Source: Edaphochlamys debaryana
Lineage: Eukaryota; Chlorophyta; Chlorophyceae; Chlamydomonadales
Reading direction: 5' to 3'
DNA: 64,000 nucleotides
NCBI GenBank assembly: GCA_016858145.1
Contig: JAEHOE010000001.1
Coordinates: 3,968,001 to 4,032,000, forward strand
Below the pieces are notes generated by a model. The model made no database searches and was not told the DNA's origin. It saw only the letters and a list, made by a program, of their open reading frames with translations. Below, in pieces: positions 12,750 through 25,107 of this stretch (its first letter is position 1; each line of letters opens with the position of its first letter). The position numbers and the translations under genes were made by a program.

Positions 12750-15700
12750 ATGAACTCGGCGGACGACTTCCGGCGCTCTATTGAGGCCAGCCTGCCTCCT
12801 CTGACTCAGTATGGAGCTCCTTCGGGCGCGCCAGGCGTCTACGGGGCGTTTGGGTGGGGCACCATGTTCGGTGGAATGGGTGCCCACGCTGCGCCAGTCG
12901 ACTCGAGCGTGCGCGCTTCTCGCGCATCTCAGGAGGCCTCTGTCGGCTTCCATACGCCCCAAGAACCGGGCGTGGACCTCAGCGCTTCCTTGCGGAACTC
13001 CTTCACCCGCTATCACGCGCCTCCGCACTACCGCTCAGACACGCAAGCGCTGCGGGACTCCTTCCAGGCTCGCCTCAGCATGGACAGCTCGGCACCTGTG
13101 GACACAAGCCTGGCGGCCTACGCAGCCAGCGGCCATGCGGCTGAGCTGCCACCCCGGTACCCCCCGGCGCCGCTCCAGTCTCAGCCGCCAGACCAGGGGC
13201 CGACACAGCACTACCCTGGCAAGCCGCCCACAGCGCCAGTCGCCCCGATGCCGGGTCCTGGAGGGGACGCCACCGTGGTGGTCATGGCGTCACCGCGCCG
13301 AATGTACCCCAATGTCCCAGAACAGCCTGCACCCGCGCCAGCCCAGCCCGCACGGCCGCAGAGGCGCCGGTGGGGGGACGACCCGGCGCAACACGCCAAC
13401 CAGCAGCAGCAGGCCCCAGCAGCCGCACCGCAGCCGGCACAGGCACCGCCCCAGGACGACGGGAACGTCCGCTTCGCAGAGCAAGTTACGTACCACTACT
13501 ACCAGTCCACGCAACAGCCCCAACAGCAGCAGCAGCCACCTCAGCCTCCACCGCAGCAACCACAGAACACCGCCTACCCCAAGGTGCGTTGACTTGTGGT
13601 GTTTGCTCCGTAGCACGGCTCAGCCCACCCCCTTCCCTCAACCCGTGCCTAGCCAACTGATGCCTGCCTCCCTGCCCGCCCCTATTGCCGCACTTGCAAC
13701 CTGCAGCCCTACCAGCAGCAGGTGCAGCCCGCAGCTGTGACGGTCGGCCCCAGCGGCATGGTGCAGGGCAAGGTGGTGCACATGCGGAGGACGGAGGCGT
13801 GGACCAAGTACATCGCCTACGAGGGCTGCCTGCAGGTGTTGTACAATCCCGGGGGCTGCTTCAAGAATGGCGTGGACCTCCTCCCGACGCGGCGCTTGAG
13901 GGTGATCACTGACGGGAGTACCCTCGCTGCTGGACTGCAGGTCTGCACCTCTGAGCTTGAACGGGGCCCCAACGCCAACGCGGTGCACTTCCTCACGGGC
14001 GCCTTCGGCACACTGCGCAACGACCTGGGCATCGACGGGCTGCTGCTCACGCAGGTGACCTGGCCTCAAAGAAGGGCTGCATTGCAGATGGCTAGACCTC
14101 TGGTTGGGGTGGTGGGAGGAGCGCGGCTCAGGCCCTGTACTCCTCGTGAATGCCCTTGACTATTGGCTGTTCACGCTAGCAACCATCAACCGTTCACCTT
14201 TGCGTTGGCCCAGGTGACGGGCATGCCTGCCCAGTCCATGGCCGACGGCGGCGCCAACGACATCTGCTGGGACGACATGGAGCCGCCGGAGAAGCGGCTC
14301 AACACCGTCACCTTCGCCAACGCCACCATCAGCTCCTACATGCGCATCCGGTGCGCCAGGGGATCCTAGCGCAACCACCTGAGTACCGGTACGAGGGGCA
14401 GCTGCCACTGGAAAGAGCCTCGCTCACCAGCAGCACCTGTTGGCCCGCCACGCAGGTGCCAGCGGCTGAGCCTGCCCAGCGCCAGCGTGCTGCAGAAGCT
14501 GTGCTGCCGCACTCGCACGCACATGGTGCTGCCCAGCTTCTCCAACGTCACGGTGCACCTGGGGCCCAGCGACGACAGCTGCGACCCCGCCTCCTACTCC
14601 CTGGACGGCCAGGGCGCGGCGCTGCAGCACGGCCAGGTGCGCACCGGACCCCTCCCCACCTTCCCTTTCGCGCCATGTCCTTCCATCCCTCCACACGTGG
14701 ACCCCATTTCGGCTAATGCCCTTCTCCTGTCGTTGCCACGGCAAGGTCCTCAGCAGCGGATTGCCCTTCCGGTCTCTCCCCCAGGCGGTGGTGTTCCAGC
14801 TGGACAGCTCGGGGTCGGGCTCGCACCAGGCGCACGCGCAGCAGGCCGTGCCGCACCCGCAGCAGCTGGACATCCACGTGGAGGGGCCGAGCGGGGTCAT
14901 CGCCACAGGCAGCGTGCCGTACCGGGAGCTGTGGCGCCTGGCCATGGCGCAGCGGGAGCCGGTGGATGAGCAGCGGGCCAACTCTGTGGGCACGGCGGTG
15001 GAAGTTCAGGTGAGCCCAGGCCGGGGCTACACGGCTGGGCCGGATTGCGTATCCAAAATGGGCAGAGGCTGTTGCCTGTGCGCGGAGCATCAAGGGGATG
15101 GATGCTGGGATGCTGATTTGCTCGGGCAGGCGTCAACCACGAAGCGGAGCGCTTGATACGTGCTTCCTCCCGCCCAGGTCACGGGCGTGGGCGACTACCA
15201 GAGCAAGGTGGCGACTGTGACGGTGCTGGTGACGCGCGTGCGCAAGGACGTGGCGGGCTATGAGCTGGCGCAGGTGGCGGTGGACGGCGTGGGGGTGGAC
15301 ACGGTCAACAAGAACACGCTGCGGACCAACGCCTGCCTGGGGTACGACACGGCGCTGCAGGCCGCCCTGGACGCCACGGGCTGCGGGCGGCACAAGCTGC
15401 TGGTGGAGGGGCCCTGGGAGTGGCTGCTCAGCAACTTCGCCGCCTACTTCGGAGTGCGCGCCTTCTACTGCATGCTCGCGCACCTGCGGTGAGAACACCG
15501 GAGGGGCCACTTCTTTCTGCAGCAGAACTCTCTGGGCTGTCATTCCACCTGCATGGCCCATCTTCCTGCTGACAAGGCTGGTGCCCCTTCCCCACTGTTT
15601 CTGCCGTGGCGGGTGCCAGGTGGGTGCTCAAGCCCGGGGTGGCCACCATCAGCACCATGTGCCTGGACGTGATCGGCAACGAGCTGCGGCCGCTGCTGGA

Positions 15701-18700
15701 GCAGTCGGCGCTGCGGGCGCTGACCACACACGAGGCCACGCTGCTGGAGGGCGTCAAGAAGGCGGTGGAGCTGCTGCTGGAGGTGGCGTTCGAGAACTAC
15801 TACGCGCTGGGGGACGACCAGCTGCGGGAGGGGGCAGAGACGCCGAGGGGGCAGAGCGCGGCGGCGGCGTGGCGGCCCACGGTGCTCATGGTGCGTGGGG
15901 GAAGGGGGAGGAGTGGAGGGTGGCCACTGGCCTTGGCATTACTTGCTCCTCCTCGAACGTAACTGGTGCGGTACGGCCTCCGCTGCGGATGTCCGCGGAT
16001 GCTCTCTCCCTCGGGGTGCCCGGTACTGAAGCTGTCGGCGTGCCTGCCCGCCTCCGTCCCTCCCCAAAGGCGAGCTTCCGTCTGTTCAACACCATGAAGG
16101 ACGTGTTCCTGCCGACCGACCAGGACTGGCTCAATACGCGCTTCCGCCTGGCCGCCAAGAAGCGGTGGCACTTCCTCGAGTGTAACTGCGGCTACGACCA
16201 GCTGCGCGGGCTGGGCGCCCAGCAGCAGCAGCCCACGTAAGGCCGCCACACCGTTGTCGTCGTACCCCTCGTAACTCACCCACTGCCCCCGACCCGGCAC
16301 GCATCCCACTCCAACCCCCTTCCAATCCTAGTAGAAAGGGAGGGCGCAACACGTCCTGCACACGCCCAGCTTGCATACGTTGGGCACGATAGCCTTTGCA
16401 CTGGCCCTTCTCTTGCAGCCGGGACGGTTGGCCAAGCGCCCGCAGTCAGCCTTAGTAGCGTGCGCTGCTTGGGCTGGCTTGGGCTGCGGCTGCGAGGTCG
16501 CGTTCACCGCGGCCTTGGGCGCGCCGCTGGCGCTGCGCCGGCGCTGCTGCTTGCCCATGCTGACCGGTGCTACTAAGACGAAGCAGTGCAACTAAAAGAG
16601 GAAGCAACGGAGCGAGAATGCGTGGCACGCGGGTGGGAGCGAGGCTGTGCCTGGGCTGGCACAAACACACGCGTTGCCCCCAACCCTCCGTCCACCCCCA
16701 ACCCGCCCCCAACCCGCCCCCAACCTCCCGCAGCCCCCACTCCTCCCCCGCTGAACCCCTCCCACTGCCGCCACCCTCAATTAACATGCGTGGCCAGCAC
16801 AATACATGCGCATGCGTGCTAACGGGCACGCACACGCTGCCCCCGCCATCCACTGCCCTCCACATCCCCCCCTCCCTCCCCTCCCTCCCCTTAGTCTAGC
16901 GGCTGCGAGCGAGGCTGTGCCTGGGCCGGCACAAACACACACGCTGCCGCCACCCCCCGCCCACCGACTTCCCTCCTTGCACCACCCCCGTCCCCACCTC
17001 CCCACCTCCCACGCCTTCCCCCTCCGCCACCCCTCCAGCCACACCCCATCCTGCATCCTACACTCCCGTCCGTCCAGCCGTCCCATCCGTCCACTAAGCC
17101 CCCTGCTGCAAGCCCCTACTAATTATCCCAAAAAATCCCCCCTTTTTGCCCCCTCCCCATGCTGACCGGTGCTACTAAGACGCAGTGGTGATAGCAGTGG
17201 CCAGCAGCTGCAAGCGAGGCTGTGCCTCGAGGCCGTCGCCGTGGACCGACACAAACACACACGCTGCCCGTCCACCCCCACGCACCCCCGTCCCCACCTG
17301 CAAACCACCACACCCCCACTCCTCCCCTGGCTCCCACCTCCACCATGCTACAAAGAAAGACACTCAGGAGCGGCCCCCGGCGCCCGCCGCCTCCCCACCC
17401 CCCTTTTTGCCCCCTCCCCAGGCGCCAGGCGGCTCCCAAGCTCGGTCTAAACGCCAACACGCACGACAATTATTACAAAATGGCGGAGAAGATGGGCATG
17501 GCGATCCGGTCGGACCTGGAGTTCGACATCTTCCTCCAGAAGCAGCCCGACCTGCTGCCCTCGGCGCTCAACCTGCCCCGCATCACGGCCGAGGAGTACA
17601 TGGCCAACTTCGTGGACATTCTGCGCAACATGCTGGCGCGCTGCCCCCCGCTGGTGCCCTCCGTGGCGGCGGTGGACCTGCTGGTGGCCACCGCGCAGCT
17701 GCAGCGGTACCTGCAGGTGGGGGGTGGTGAGGGGGAGGCGGGCGTCGGGGGGGTAACGAAGGGATTACGTCAGGTGGAGCCGAAGCGGAAATGACATGGG
17801 AGGGGGGTCTGGCCGTGGGACAGGCCGCCTGAAGAAGGCCTGAGTGCAGTGAAGGCTGATACGCAACCGCTTAGCCTGCGTGTGGGCGCTCGTCATCCGC
17901 CCGCTGCTTGAACCGCTTCCATCCCGGTGCGTTCTGCTCCACAGGAGACGCAGCTGTACATGCCGCGGCAGCACCCGGGGCACCTGGACGCCATGGAGCT
18001 GTGGCGGCCGCACGTGCTGTTCTGGATCGACAACAGCCGCCGCGGGCTGTGCGGGCACTGCGGCAAGCTGGAGGCGGACGCCAAGCTCAGCGCGGCGCAC
18101 CTGGCCCGCGTGGACGTGGCCAAGATGCCGGGCATGATCGAGGGCATCGAGGGGGCCGTGGCGCCGCTGGTGGGGCCGGAGCGCAACAATGTCATGGCTT
18201 AGCCCTTTCGTTGATTCTGAGTCGGACAAGAGGGTGGGGGGGATCGCGTGTGGTGTCTTGAGGGGCTGCTCTTCCGCGCAGGTGCACGACATGCTGGACC
18301 GCACGTGGGCGGAGCTGATGCTGTACGAGCGCGTGGTCAAGAACTGGCCGCTGTTCGGGCCGCACCTGGAGGCGGCACTGTGCGATGTGCTGCGCACCGT
18401 GCAGGGCTCGCTCAACCGCATCTGCGCCGGCGCCAGCAACGCCACCATGTCCAACACGCCGGGTGAGGCGGGGGCCCGGGCCCAGGGCAAGGGCATGGGC
18501 AAGCACCCGGCGCTTGGGCAGCCGCTGTCCCCGCCGTGGCCCGAGTGAATCAGTTGCTGCCTTGGTACACTTATTGCTATCGATGACCCGGCCCTCCCAG
18601 GCATGCCGCCCCTGGGACCGGGCAGCTCGCCAGGCCCCATGCACGCCGCGCACCGGCGGCTCCCCTCCACGGGGCCAATGGGCTCCGCCCTCAACAACGG

Positions 18701-20473
18701 CGGCCCCATGCACGGCCGCAACCCCTCCAACCCGCCCTATGGCGCGGGCAGCCCCGGCATGGCCGGTCGCGGAAGCCCGGGCGTGCCCATGGTGCCTCAG
18801 CTGGGCGGGCCCGGCGGCATGGGCGGCGGCATGATGCCGGGCGGCCGCAACGCGGTGCTGCTCAAGGAGGCCGTGCTACTCAACTCGTGCAAGGTGGGGC
18901 TCCGCCTTTGCGCTGGCTGGGTCAACGGGCCTGCACCGCAAGGTGCCATGGGCTTGTGACGCTATGACTGGCGAAGCTGGTTGGTACCCCATACCCTACA
19001 CTCGGCACTGAAGGGCCCCACCTGACTGTGTCTCGCCACCCCCACCTTTCAACCCGCTCCGCCCCTCCCCCCAGGTGCTCATGGTCATGGTGCCGTCCAT
19101 CGAGGACATCATCTCCAAGTGGTGCGGGGGGCACGCCATCGCGCCGCCCGGGCCGCCCTCCAACGGCGTCGGCGAGGGCAACTACGGGGACGACGACCTG
19201 TCGCCGCACATCGGCGCGCAGTTTGCCATGGTGGGCAGCGGGCTGCGGGCGGACCCGCAGCCGAGGCTTGGGGCCGCCTCTGCCCAGCTCCGGGGTAGCG
19301 GGTGCACGAATGACCGCTACTCCGGGCTGCGTGGGGCCTCCCGCCGCCAACCCATGTTGCCTTCACCTCGCCCACCCCTGCCCCCGCCTGCTCACCTCCG
19401 CCCCCCTTCCCCTCCCCCCTGCCCCCCAGGTGGTCAAGGAGCTGCGCACGGACTACGCCGAGGGGGTGGCCTCCACCGCCAACCGCATGGCCAACCACAT
19501 CCGCGCCACGCCCGCCACCAACATCAAGGCGGCGCTCAACCAGCCCAAGCCGCCCACGGAGCCGTACGCGCAGGGCGGGTACCAGCAGGTGTCGCAGGTG
19601 CGCCTGCCCGCCCGCCCGCCTGGCATACCCAAGCCCTCTGCTGCCCTTGAACGCTAAGCTCCATCATGCCAGGACCTTCCTCTTGCACAGCAGCCACAGT
19701 CGATCCTCATAACATATAGTGACCCTGCTCCCCCGCATCCCCCCCTCTGTGCTCTCTCCCCAGGTCACGCAGCAGCGCGACTTCGTGGAGGGCTTCATGC
19801 GCCCCATCCTGGCGGCCTGCGACGAGGCGCTGCAGGTGGAGAGGGGGTCAAGGGCGGGGCAGGGTGTCGGCCGGGTCACGTATGCAGGCGCTGAGCTATG
19901 GAGCTAATCTGGGGCGTCTCTGGAAGGTGGCTGGTGTGACCGTGCCCACCTTTCCGGGAGCTGACGGTCTGCCCCCTCCCCACTGACCGCAGGCCCTTCG
20001 CGCGGCGCTGGACCCCCGCGTCTTCGTGGCTACGGGCCGCGCGCTGTGGGACTGCATGGGCAAGGACCTGTTTGAGTTCGTCCACTTCCTGCAGGTGGGC
20101 GCACCACGCCGCACGCCTGCAACTCTTTGCCCCTCCTCCTGACCAGCATTGCCAGCAAGAGGGGCTCAGCTTCCTCACCATACCTGCGGCCTGCGCTGCC
20201 ACCACTGCCTGCCTTTCTCCTCTCCGCCCACCCCCCTTGCGCCCCTTGCCGCCTGCGCAGGAGAGCCACGACAACAAGGGCGCCTGGCGGCTGCGGCAGC
20301 ACGCCAACCTGGCGCTTACGCAGCTGTGCGACTTCTTCCGCGCCCGCCTGGCCGCCTCCATGGAGCACTGCATCGGCGACCGAGACCTGGACCTGCCCAT
20401 TAACGTGGATAAAGCCCAGAAGCTGCTGGCACAGAACACGGCCGTCGTCAACATCACGCTCAACCCTATCTAG
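12750..20473 (+). CDS. Large conserved protein of unknown function (land-plant At5g65440-like)
   Basis: Exons 12750-13583, 13707-14054, 14214-14350, 14456-14636, 14785-15009, 15178-15488, 15620-15890, 16070-16236, 17422-17716, 17945-18169, 18282-18462, 18601-18893, 19075-19230, 19430-19597, 19764-19835, 19993-20094, 20261-20473; about 1392 residues. Exon 10 could instead end at 18190 in the same phase. Residues 1-280 are Pro/Gln-rich and disordered. Next comes a beta-rich part (about 280-590) and then a helical part containing CLDVIGNELRPLLEQSALRA and LEFDIFLQKQ. A Gly/Met/Pro-rich insert sits near 1050. The C-terminal part (FVEGFMRPILAACDEALQ, ALWDCMGKDLFEFVHFLQ) recalls, from memory, land-plant proteins such as At5g65440/At4g24610, whose function is unknown. 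The layout is loosely like C2 plus MUN proteins, but I cannot assign that. No transmembrane segment is obvious. Confidence 0.75.
16237..17421 (+). repeat. Intron 8 of the unknown-function gene, enlarged by internal duplications
   Basis: This 1185-base intron is C-rich on the plus strand and contains repeated blocks. A 25-base block (key part TGACCGGTGCTACTAAGACG) occurs exactly at 16556-16580 and 17158-17182. A block around GAGGCTGTGCCT followed by CACAAACACAC occurs near 16636, 16907 and 17213. The pyrimidine tract before the acceptor (17402-17421, ending AG) has a 19/20 copy at 17141-17160 that ends AT. The flanking exons join in phase (AC|G), which makes the stretch an intron rather than an intergenic gap. 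Stop codons in the continuing frame agree. Confidence 0.75.
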
Positions 20474-20956
20474 TACAGAGGCGGCGAGCAGGGACGGGCA
20501 AGGGCGGAGGGGGAGCCGAGGCGGCTGGCGGGAGACGGCGGACGGGACATTAGGCGGAAAGGCTGCAAGAATGGGCATGGTACTAGGGGGGAGAAGCGGA
20601 CTGAAATAGATGCAAGAGCAATGGGCATCGACCGGCAGAAGCTTGGGGCGTGGGGCTCAGCACGGAGGAGGGTATGGAACCTGGGCTTGAGGAGGCAGGG
20701 CAGCAGCTTTGGTGGCTTCGGAGTTCGGACAGAGGATTGTAGGCTAGGAACCGGCTGGGCGGAGTCAGAGCCTCGGGTCAGAGCATAGGAGACGAGGGGA
20801 TGTTGGGGCGGCATGCGCAGCTATTCATCCTGCTCATTTGTGGATGCGGCTGATAGGCGCGGAGGAGAGGGTTGGAAGCAGTTACGGCCAGGGAAGGATA
20901 CCGGTATAGGACGGAGGAATCTAGTGAGGCCAGGCCGGACTGCAAGATCAACGAAG

Positions 20957-20961
20957 TGTAA
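20957..20961 (+). terminator. Poly(A) signal TGTAA of the unknown-function gene
   Basis: TGTAA lies about 484 bases after the stop codon at 20473. The stretch between is G-rich and has no exon I can support, as expected of a 3' UTR. The neighbouring LHCA gene converges on it from the right. Confidence 0.55.
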
Positions 20962-21250
20962 CGATCGCAGGGCATCCGTGGGGAAGGCCATAGGGCAACA
21001 CTGGCGACGGGGCGGATGCATGAAGGTGCGCCAACCCGTCGCACTCTGCCTGCGCCGCCGCCCAGACCAGCAACGCGCAATTGTTTGTCACTGACCATAG
21101 TCAGATCAGGATTGGGCTCCAGGTGAGATCCTTGCACGTGCTGCGCATGTGCGATCATCAGCTGATCGAGAGCTTGCCTGGCCTAGAACGCAGGAAGGCA
21201 CAAGGCCCGGCCAGGGAGAGCATAACGAGAGGTATCTTGCCTTCAGCGCG

Positions 21251-21255
21251 TTACA
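21251..21255 (-). terminator. Candidate poly(A) signal TGTAA of the LHCA gene
   Basis: TGTAA on the minus strand, about 345 bases past the LHCA stop. A second copy at 21549-21553 lies only 48 bases past the stop, which would give a very short 3' UTR. I cannot decide which is used. 20975-21250 is probably the spacer between two converging genes. Confidence 0.45.
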
Positions 21256-21600
21256 CGCCTTTCCGGCCGAGATTCGGAACTGAATCCGCATACACCCTTC
21301 CTCCGGGTTCCATGCATAGGGCCACACCACTACCCAAAACTGCCCGCGCCGTGCGAACGCGGAAGTGCTCGCCGCTTCGCATAGGGGGCCCGGGGCCAGG
21401 CCCCAGCAGCGCACATCCACCGCTCACACACCACAGATTGTATCTTCTCTGCTAGTCCGTAACCCTCCTGCTCCATCACTCCGCCGTCAGACCACACTCA
21501 TTGACACCTCCACCGCAACACCTCACAAACTCCGCCTCACGCCGTAATTTACAGCTCATGGCCTATCTACCACGCAAGACCCGGCATCGGATCGCGGTCT

Positions 21601-23397
21601 TCAAGGCCACAGGCCCTGCAAGGGAGGGAAGACAGGCAATCAGTTAATCGAGACCCACAGCAGCGGTACGAGCTTTACGCTCGTTTCCAAGCCAGGCAGC
21701 GATAGGTTTACAGCGCGCACCTGGAGGAAGCACGGGGTCGGGATCTCAATGCCCTTGTAGCTCTGGACGGGGGGGATGGCGCACGGGGGAGCGTGGCCGT
21801 CGCCGGGCACGATGGCGGCCTTGGAGAAGATGGTGGTGCCGAGGGGGTCAGCCAGGTGCTCGGACAGAGCGGCCAGGGGGCCCTGCACACAGATGCGGGG
21901 TAAGAGATAGTTAGAAGGCGTGGGAAAAGCGAGGTGCCCCGACTGTTTTAGTCTGCCCAATGATGACCCATGCACGGCCCGCGCAGCTTCGCACCTTGCC
22001 GGTGACCTGGGCAGCCATGGTGAAGCCAATGAAGGCAAGCTGCGGGGAGGGAGGGTGTATGAACGGTGAATGCCATCCGCGCTGAGATTTCAACGAGCTG
22101 TAAGGAGCTGGCATGATGAGTTCCCGGCCCGGAGTTTCCTCCCGTGAGGCTGCAGCTCACCATGGCCAGGCGGCCGTTCTTGATCTCCTTGACCTTCAGC
22201 TCGTTCAGGTCACCGGGGATGAAGGGGGCGAAGCCGGGGTAGCCGACCTGCCGCATAGGAGAAAGGGACGACGTCAGGTAAAGGATCTCCAATGGCGTCG
22301 TTTCACCATGCATCCACGTTTCAGAACCAGGCCACAGAGACTCCCGTAGATCCTTACAAACAGCCCGGGCGGTGATGCAAGCGCTGCGCCGCCCTCACCG
22401 GGTGGGGGGCCAGCTTGTTCTGGCTGAAGATGGGGTCCTGGTCCACGGAGCCCGGGTTGCGGAAGTCCTGCCAGCGGCGGACCTCAACCCAGTGCATCAG
22501 GAAGAACTCCACGGCCAGCAGGCCCAGAGGGCCCAGGGGGCTCTCGACCTCAGCACCGGCGGTGTACCTACAAACGAAGGAGGCCGGCAACGAGACATCA
22601 GCTAGGGTTGCAGGTCCCACAACCCCGGCGTCTGGCCCATCCCCATGAGACGCCCTGCCTTTCTTCCCCCTCAGAGGCAGCCCCTCTCCTCCCTTTCCCT
22701 CATCCACCGCCGCCCCACCAGAACTGGCTGGGGTTGAAGATCTCCTGGCCCAGGATGCCGGCCACGCCGAGCATAGCCCAGCGGCAGTGGACGAGCTCGC
22801 TCTCCACGAACCACTTGAGGCGCTCAGGGTTGGCGCCCAGGCCAATGGGGTCGAACCTGCAAGACATTGCGAGCGCGAGTCATAAAGGGAAGGGCGCCAG
22901 GCAGCGGAGCGACCGCGAGCGACCGATATCCGATGGGTGCAATCACACCCGCTGCGTATCCTCACCCGAAGTCGGCCGGCAGCGAGCCGTTCAGGTGGGC
23001 CGGGGGGGTGCTGCCTGTAAGCAGTTAACACGAGAGTAGCGAATGCGTCAGCCACCTCCGCGTATCGCGCGCATGGCGCAAGCTTGCTGCTGAACTGCTA
23101 GCCCACGCCAGCGCTCCGATCTGCTGGAGCCAGGGCTGCTCCAGGATCAAGCCCGATAGGCGACTTGTAGTGAGCGTTGCGGTGGACGCTAGGCCAAGTG
23201 AGCTCCGTCGCCAGCTGATGCAAGCATGGCCGCTCCCGACGCGCCAAGTAGCTGTCGCTGTCGCTTGCGCCAGTCCGTCTATGCTTATTTCTCTCACCCG
23301 GCAGCCACAGGGGGCGCGCGCTGGCCTTGGCCACCACGCTGCGGCGGGCCTGGGCGGGGCGCACGGCCGAAGCCGACTTGGAGCTGAGCAGCATCAT
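21601..23397 (-). CDS. LHCA6: PSI light-harvesting chlorophyll a/b-binding protein, probably LHCA6
   Basis: Exons, minus: 23397-23298, 23014-22966, 22856-22719, 22567-22399, 22247-22161, 22039-21995, 21882-21721, 21615-21601; 254 residues. The N-terminus is a chloroplast transit peptide ([20 protein letters not shown]), and the mature protein should start near RPLWLPG. Helix B has [11 protein letters not shown] and helix A has [12 protein letters not shown], the two chlorophyll-binding signatures. Helix C lies in [14 protein letters not shown]. His rather than Asn at the chlorophyll-603 ligand argues against a strongly red-shifted Lhca. The last 15-nt exon adds GLWP and the stop. The protein binds chlorophylls a/b and carotenoids in the thylakoid and transfers energy to PSI. 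The LHCA6 name rests on type and on recalled linkage to CBLP; LHCA2 is a close relative, so the number is less sure than the family. Confidence 0.93.
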
Positions 23398-23425
23398 GGT
23401 TGCTGAGTGTATGCTGCGGTGGTCG

Positions 23426-23820
23426 ACGACGGGTGACAACCGGCTTGCGCAGCAAGCGAGGCCTTGCCATGGAGGGCTCGCGCTCGAGAGATTCAAGGTA
23501 CGGCGGTACGGCACTGCGCGCGATCCTTCGCGCTGAAGGCTTGTCGGCGAGCTCACGAGCGTATGAGGATAGTTGGCGCGACAGGAGAGCTGCCGGCGCG
23601 GCGGGGGCAGCCGCGGAGGCCGCAAGCTCGGGGAAGCGAGCATGCGGATTTTACTTCGGGCTCGCGGTCGGGTCGCCCTCGCCTGGCCGCAACTGCTGGG
23701 TACGCCCTGACGTTGTCATACGCTTGCTCTCAAGGATCGGGGCCTGCTGCGCCGACTGGTCCCGCGGTTCTGGGGCCGGAGTGGCGACCTTTCGCCGGTC
23801 CAGCAGTGTCCGGCCGCACA
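23426..23820 (+). repeat. Dispersed repeat, copy A (395 bp)
   Basis: This segment matches 28415-28653. Shared landmarks include GCAAGCGAGGCCTTGCCATG, TCAAGGATCGGGGCCTGCTG and GTCCGGCCGCACA, in the same order and strand. Copy A carries about 155 extra bases after the first landmark. It lies immediately upstream of the LHCA start codon, in the likely promoter or 5' UTR. There is no clear terminal inverted repeat or open frame, so it may be a decayed non-autonomous element. Confidence 0.7.
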
Positions 23821-25107
23821 CACGCCCCCGCGCTGCGCAAGCAGAAGTGGTCACCATATTCCGCAACCGGGTTCTGCAAGGCGACCTTGCAGACCTTCTG
23901 ACCCCAAAGCCCGAACACTGTTCATGTGGACGCAGCAAAGTGAAGGGTCAGGGGACCGTAGCTCGTGGAGGGGGGCCCCCTCTGTTGGCTCTCTGTCGGC
24001 TGGAGGGCTGAAGAGCAGCCCTGGTGGCTAAGCATTGCCGGATTGAGGGAGGAAGCTGGAGCCGTCACCTGGAGCCTGGAGGTGATTGCATGCGCGGGGG
24101 ATCACGGCAGAGCCCGCCGTGCAGAGCCCGCCGTGACAGGCGTGAGGTCGGAGTTCCGGACAGCGGCCATGCGGCAAGCACACGGGCCTGAGTCGACGGC
24201 CAACCTTGCCTACCAGCAGCAACTGAGCACACGGACCCCAGTCCCAAACACCGCGGTTTAACCAGACGGTCCCGCGAGGCGTGGCTAGCCGGTGCAGCCA
24301 CCCGTGACACCCCAGACGGCAGCTATAAGGTAATGAACAGGGGTGCCAGGCAAGCGAGTGCGCAAGGGCACGGCCCGGGGAACCAGTCGCCTGCTGCCCA
24401 GGGCATGGCAACAATTGAAGCATGCATTAGGAAACAATTAGGAGAGCACGTTCGCGTGTTACCGTGCTAGCTCCAAGGTTGACTCATCAGAGAATGCGCA
24501 TTGCTGGCACCCTGCTATCTCTTGTGCGTTGCGGCGGCGGCTACATCGACGCGCTCAGCAGCATTCCCCATCATCGATTCATCGTCCTAGCTACCCTGCA
24601 GGCCCCTGCAAGCGTACATGAAGTTACGGCTTCCTTACAGCTACCTGCTCAAGGCGGGGGCGGTCACTGGTCAGGTGGCTCCGCATGCCACCTCCTAACG
24701 CTCAGCCCCGAGCCTCTGCCTTACACCACCCTCCCCTGCGGGCGTCACAAGCTCAGTTCCGCAACCTCTGACGCCTGCCGGGCTGCACAGAACCACGATC
24801 TACGCCGTCCCGTGCAGCTCAGCTCGACGTAGCACAGCCAGCCTCATGCGTTCATGATTGCACTGACGGAGCAAACACGGTAGACACTAGGTCCACACTA
24901 GGCAAACCTAGGTCGGATCTCTAATCCGAGCATCCAGATGCGCATCGAGACCGCAACAACCCTGTCCGCTCTCCCCGCCCACCCAGACACGACATCAGCT
25001 GCCTGAATTTCGGGGTCTCCTTGCAGCCCGCAGGCAGGGGCGCGAAAGCCAGGGCCACTCTCGGGCGGCACAGGATTCCATGCTCTCCTGACCTAGCTTG
25101 GCGCAGC
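23821..25107. other. Spacer between LHCA and L16 genes, with a 14-bp tandem duplication
   Basis: No protein-coding exon recognised. The right part (from about 24710) is the likely 3' UTR of the minus-strand L16 gene. An exact 14-bp tandem duplication (GCAGAGCCCGCCGT) occupies 24107-24120 and 24121-24134. The left part must hold the LHCA promoter. Confidence 0.5.
24721..24725 (-). terminator. Poly(A) signal TGTAA of the L16 gene
   Basis: TGTAA on the minus strand, 383 bases past the stop of the ribosomal protein L16 gene. Another copy lies at 24635-24639. Confidence 0.5.

Noticed and set aside
16236..16240. Reading CCCACGTAA as the stop codon of the unknown-function gene
   Set aside because: GTAAGG is a good donor, and splicing to 17422 joins AC|G in phase with a strongly coding exon that continues the same kind of protein. 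One gene is more likely than two.
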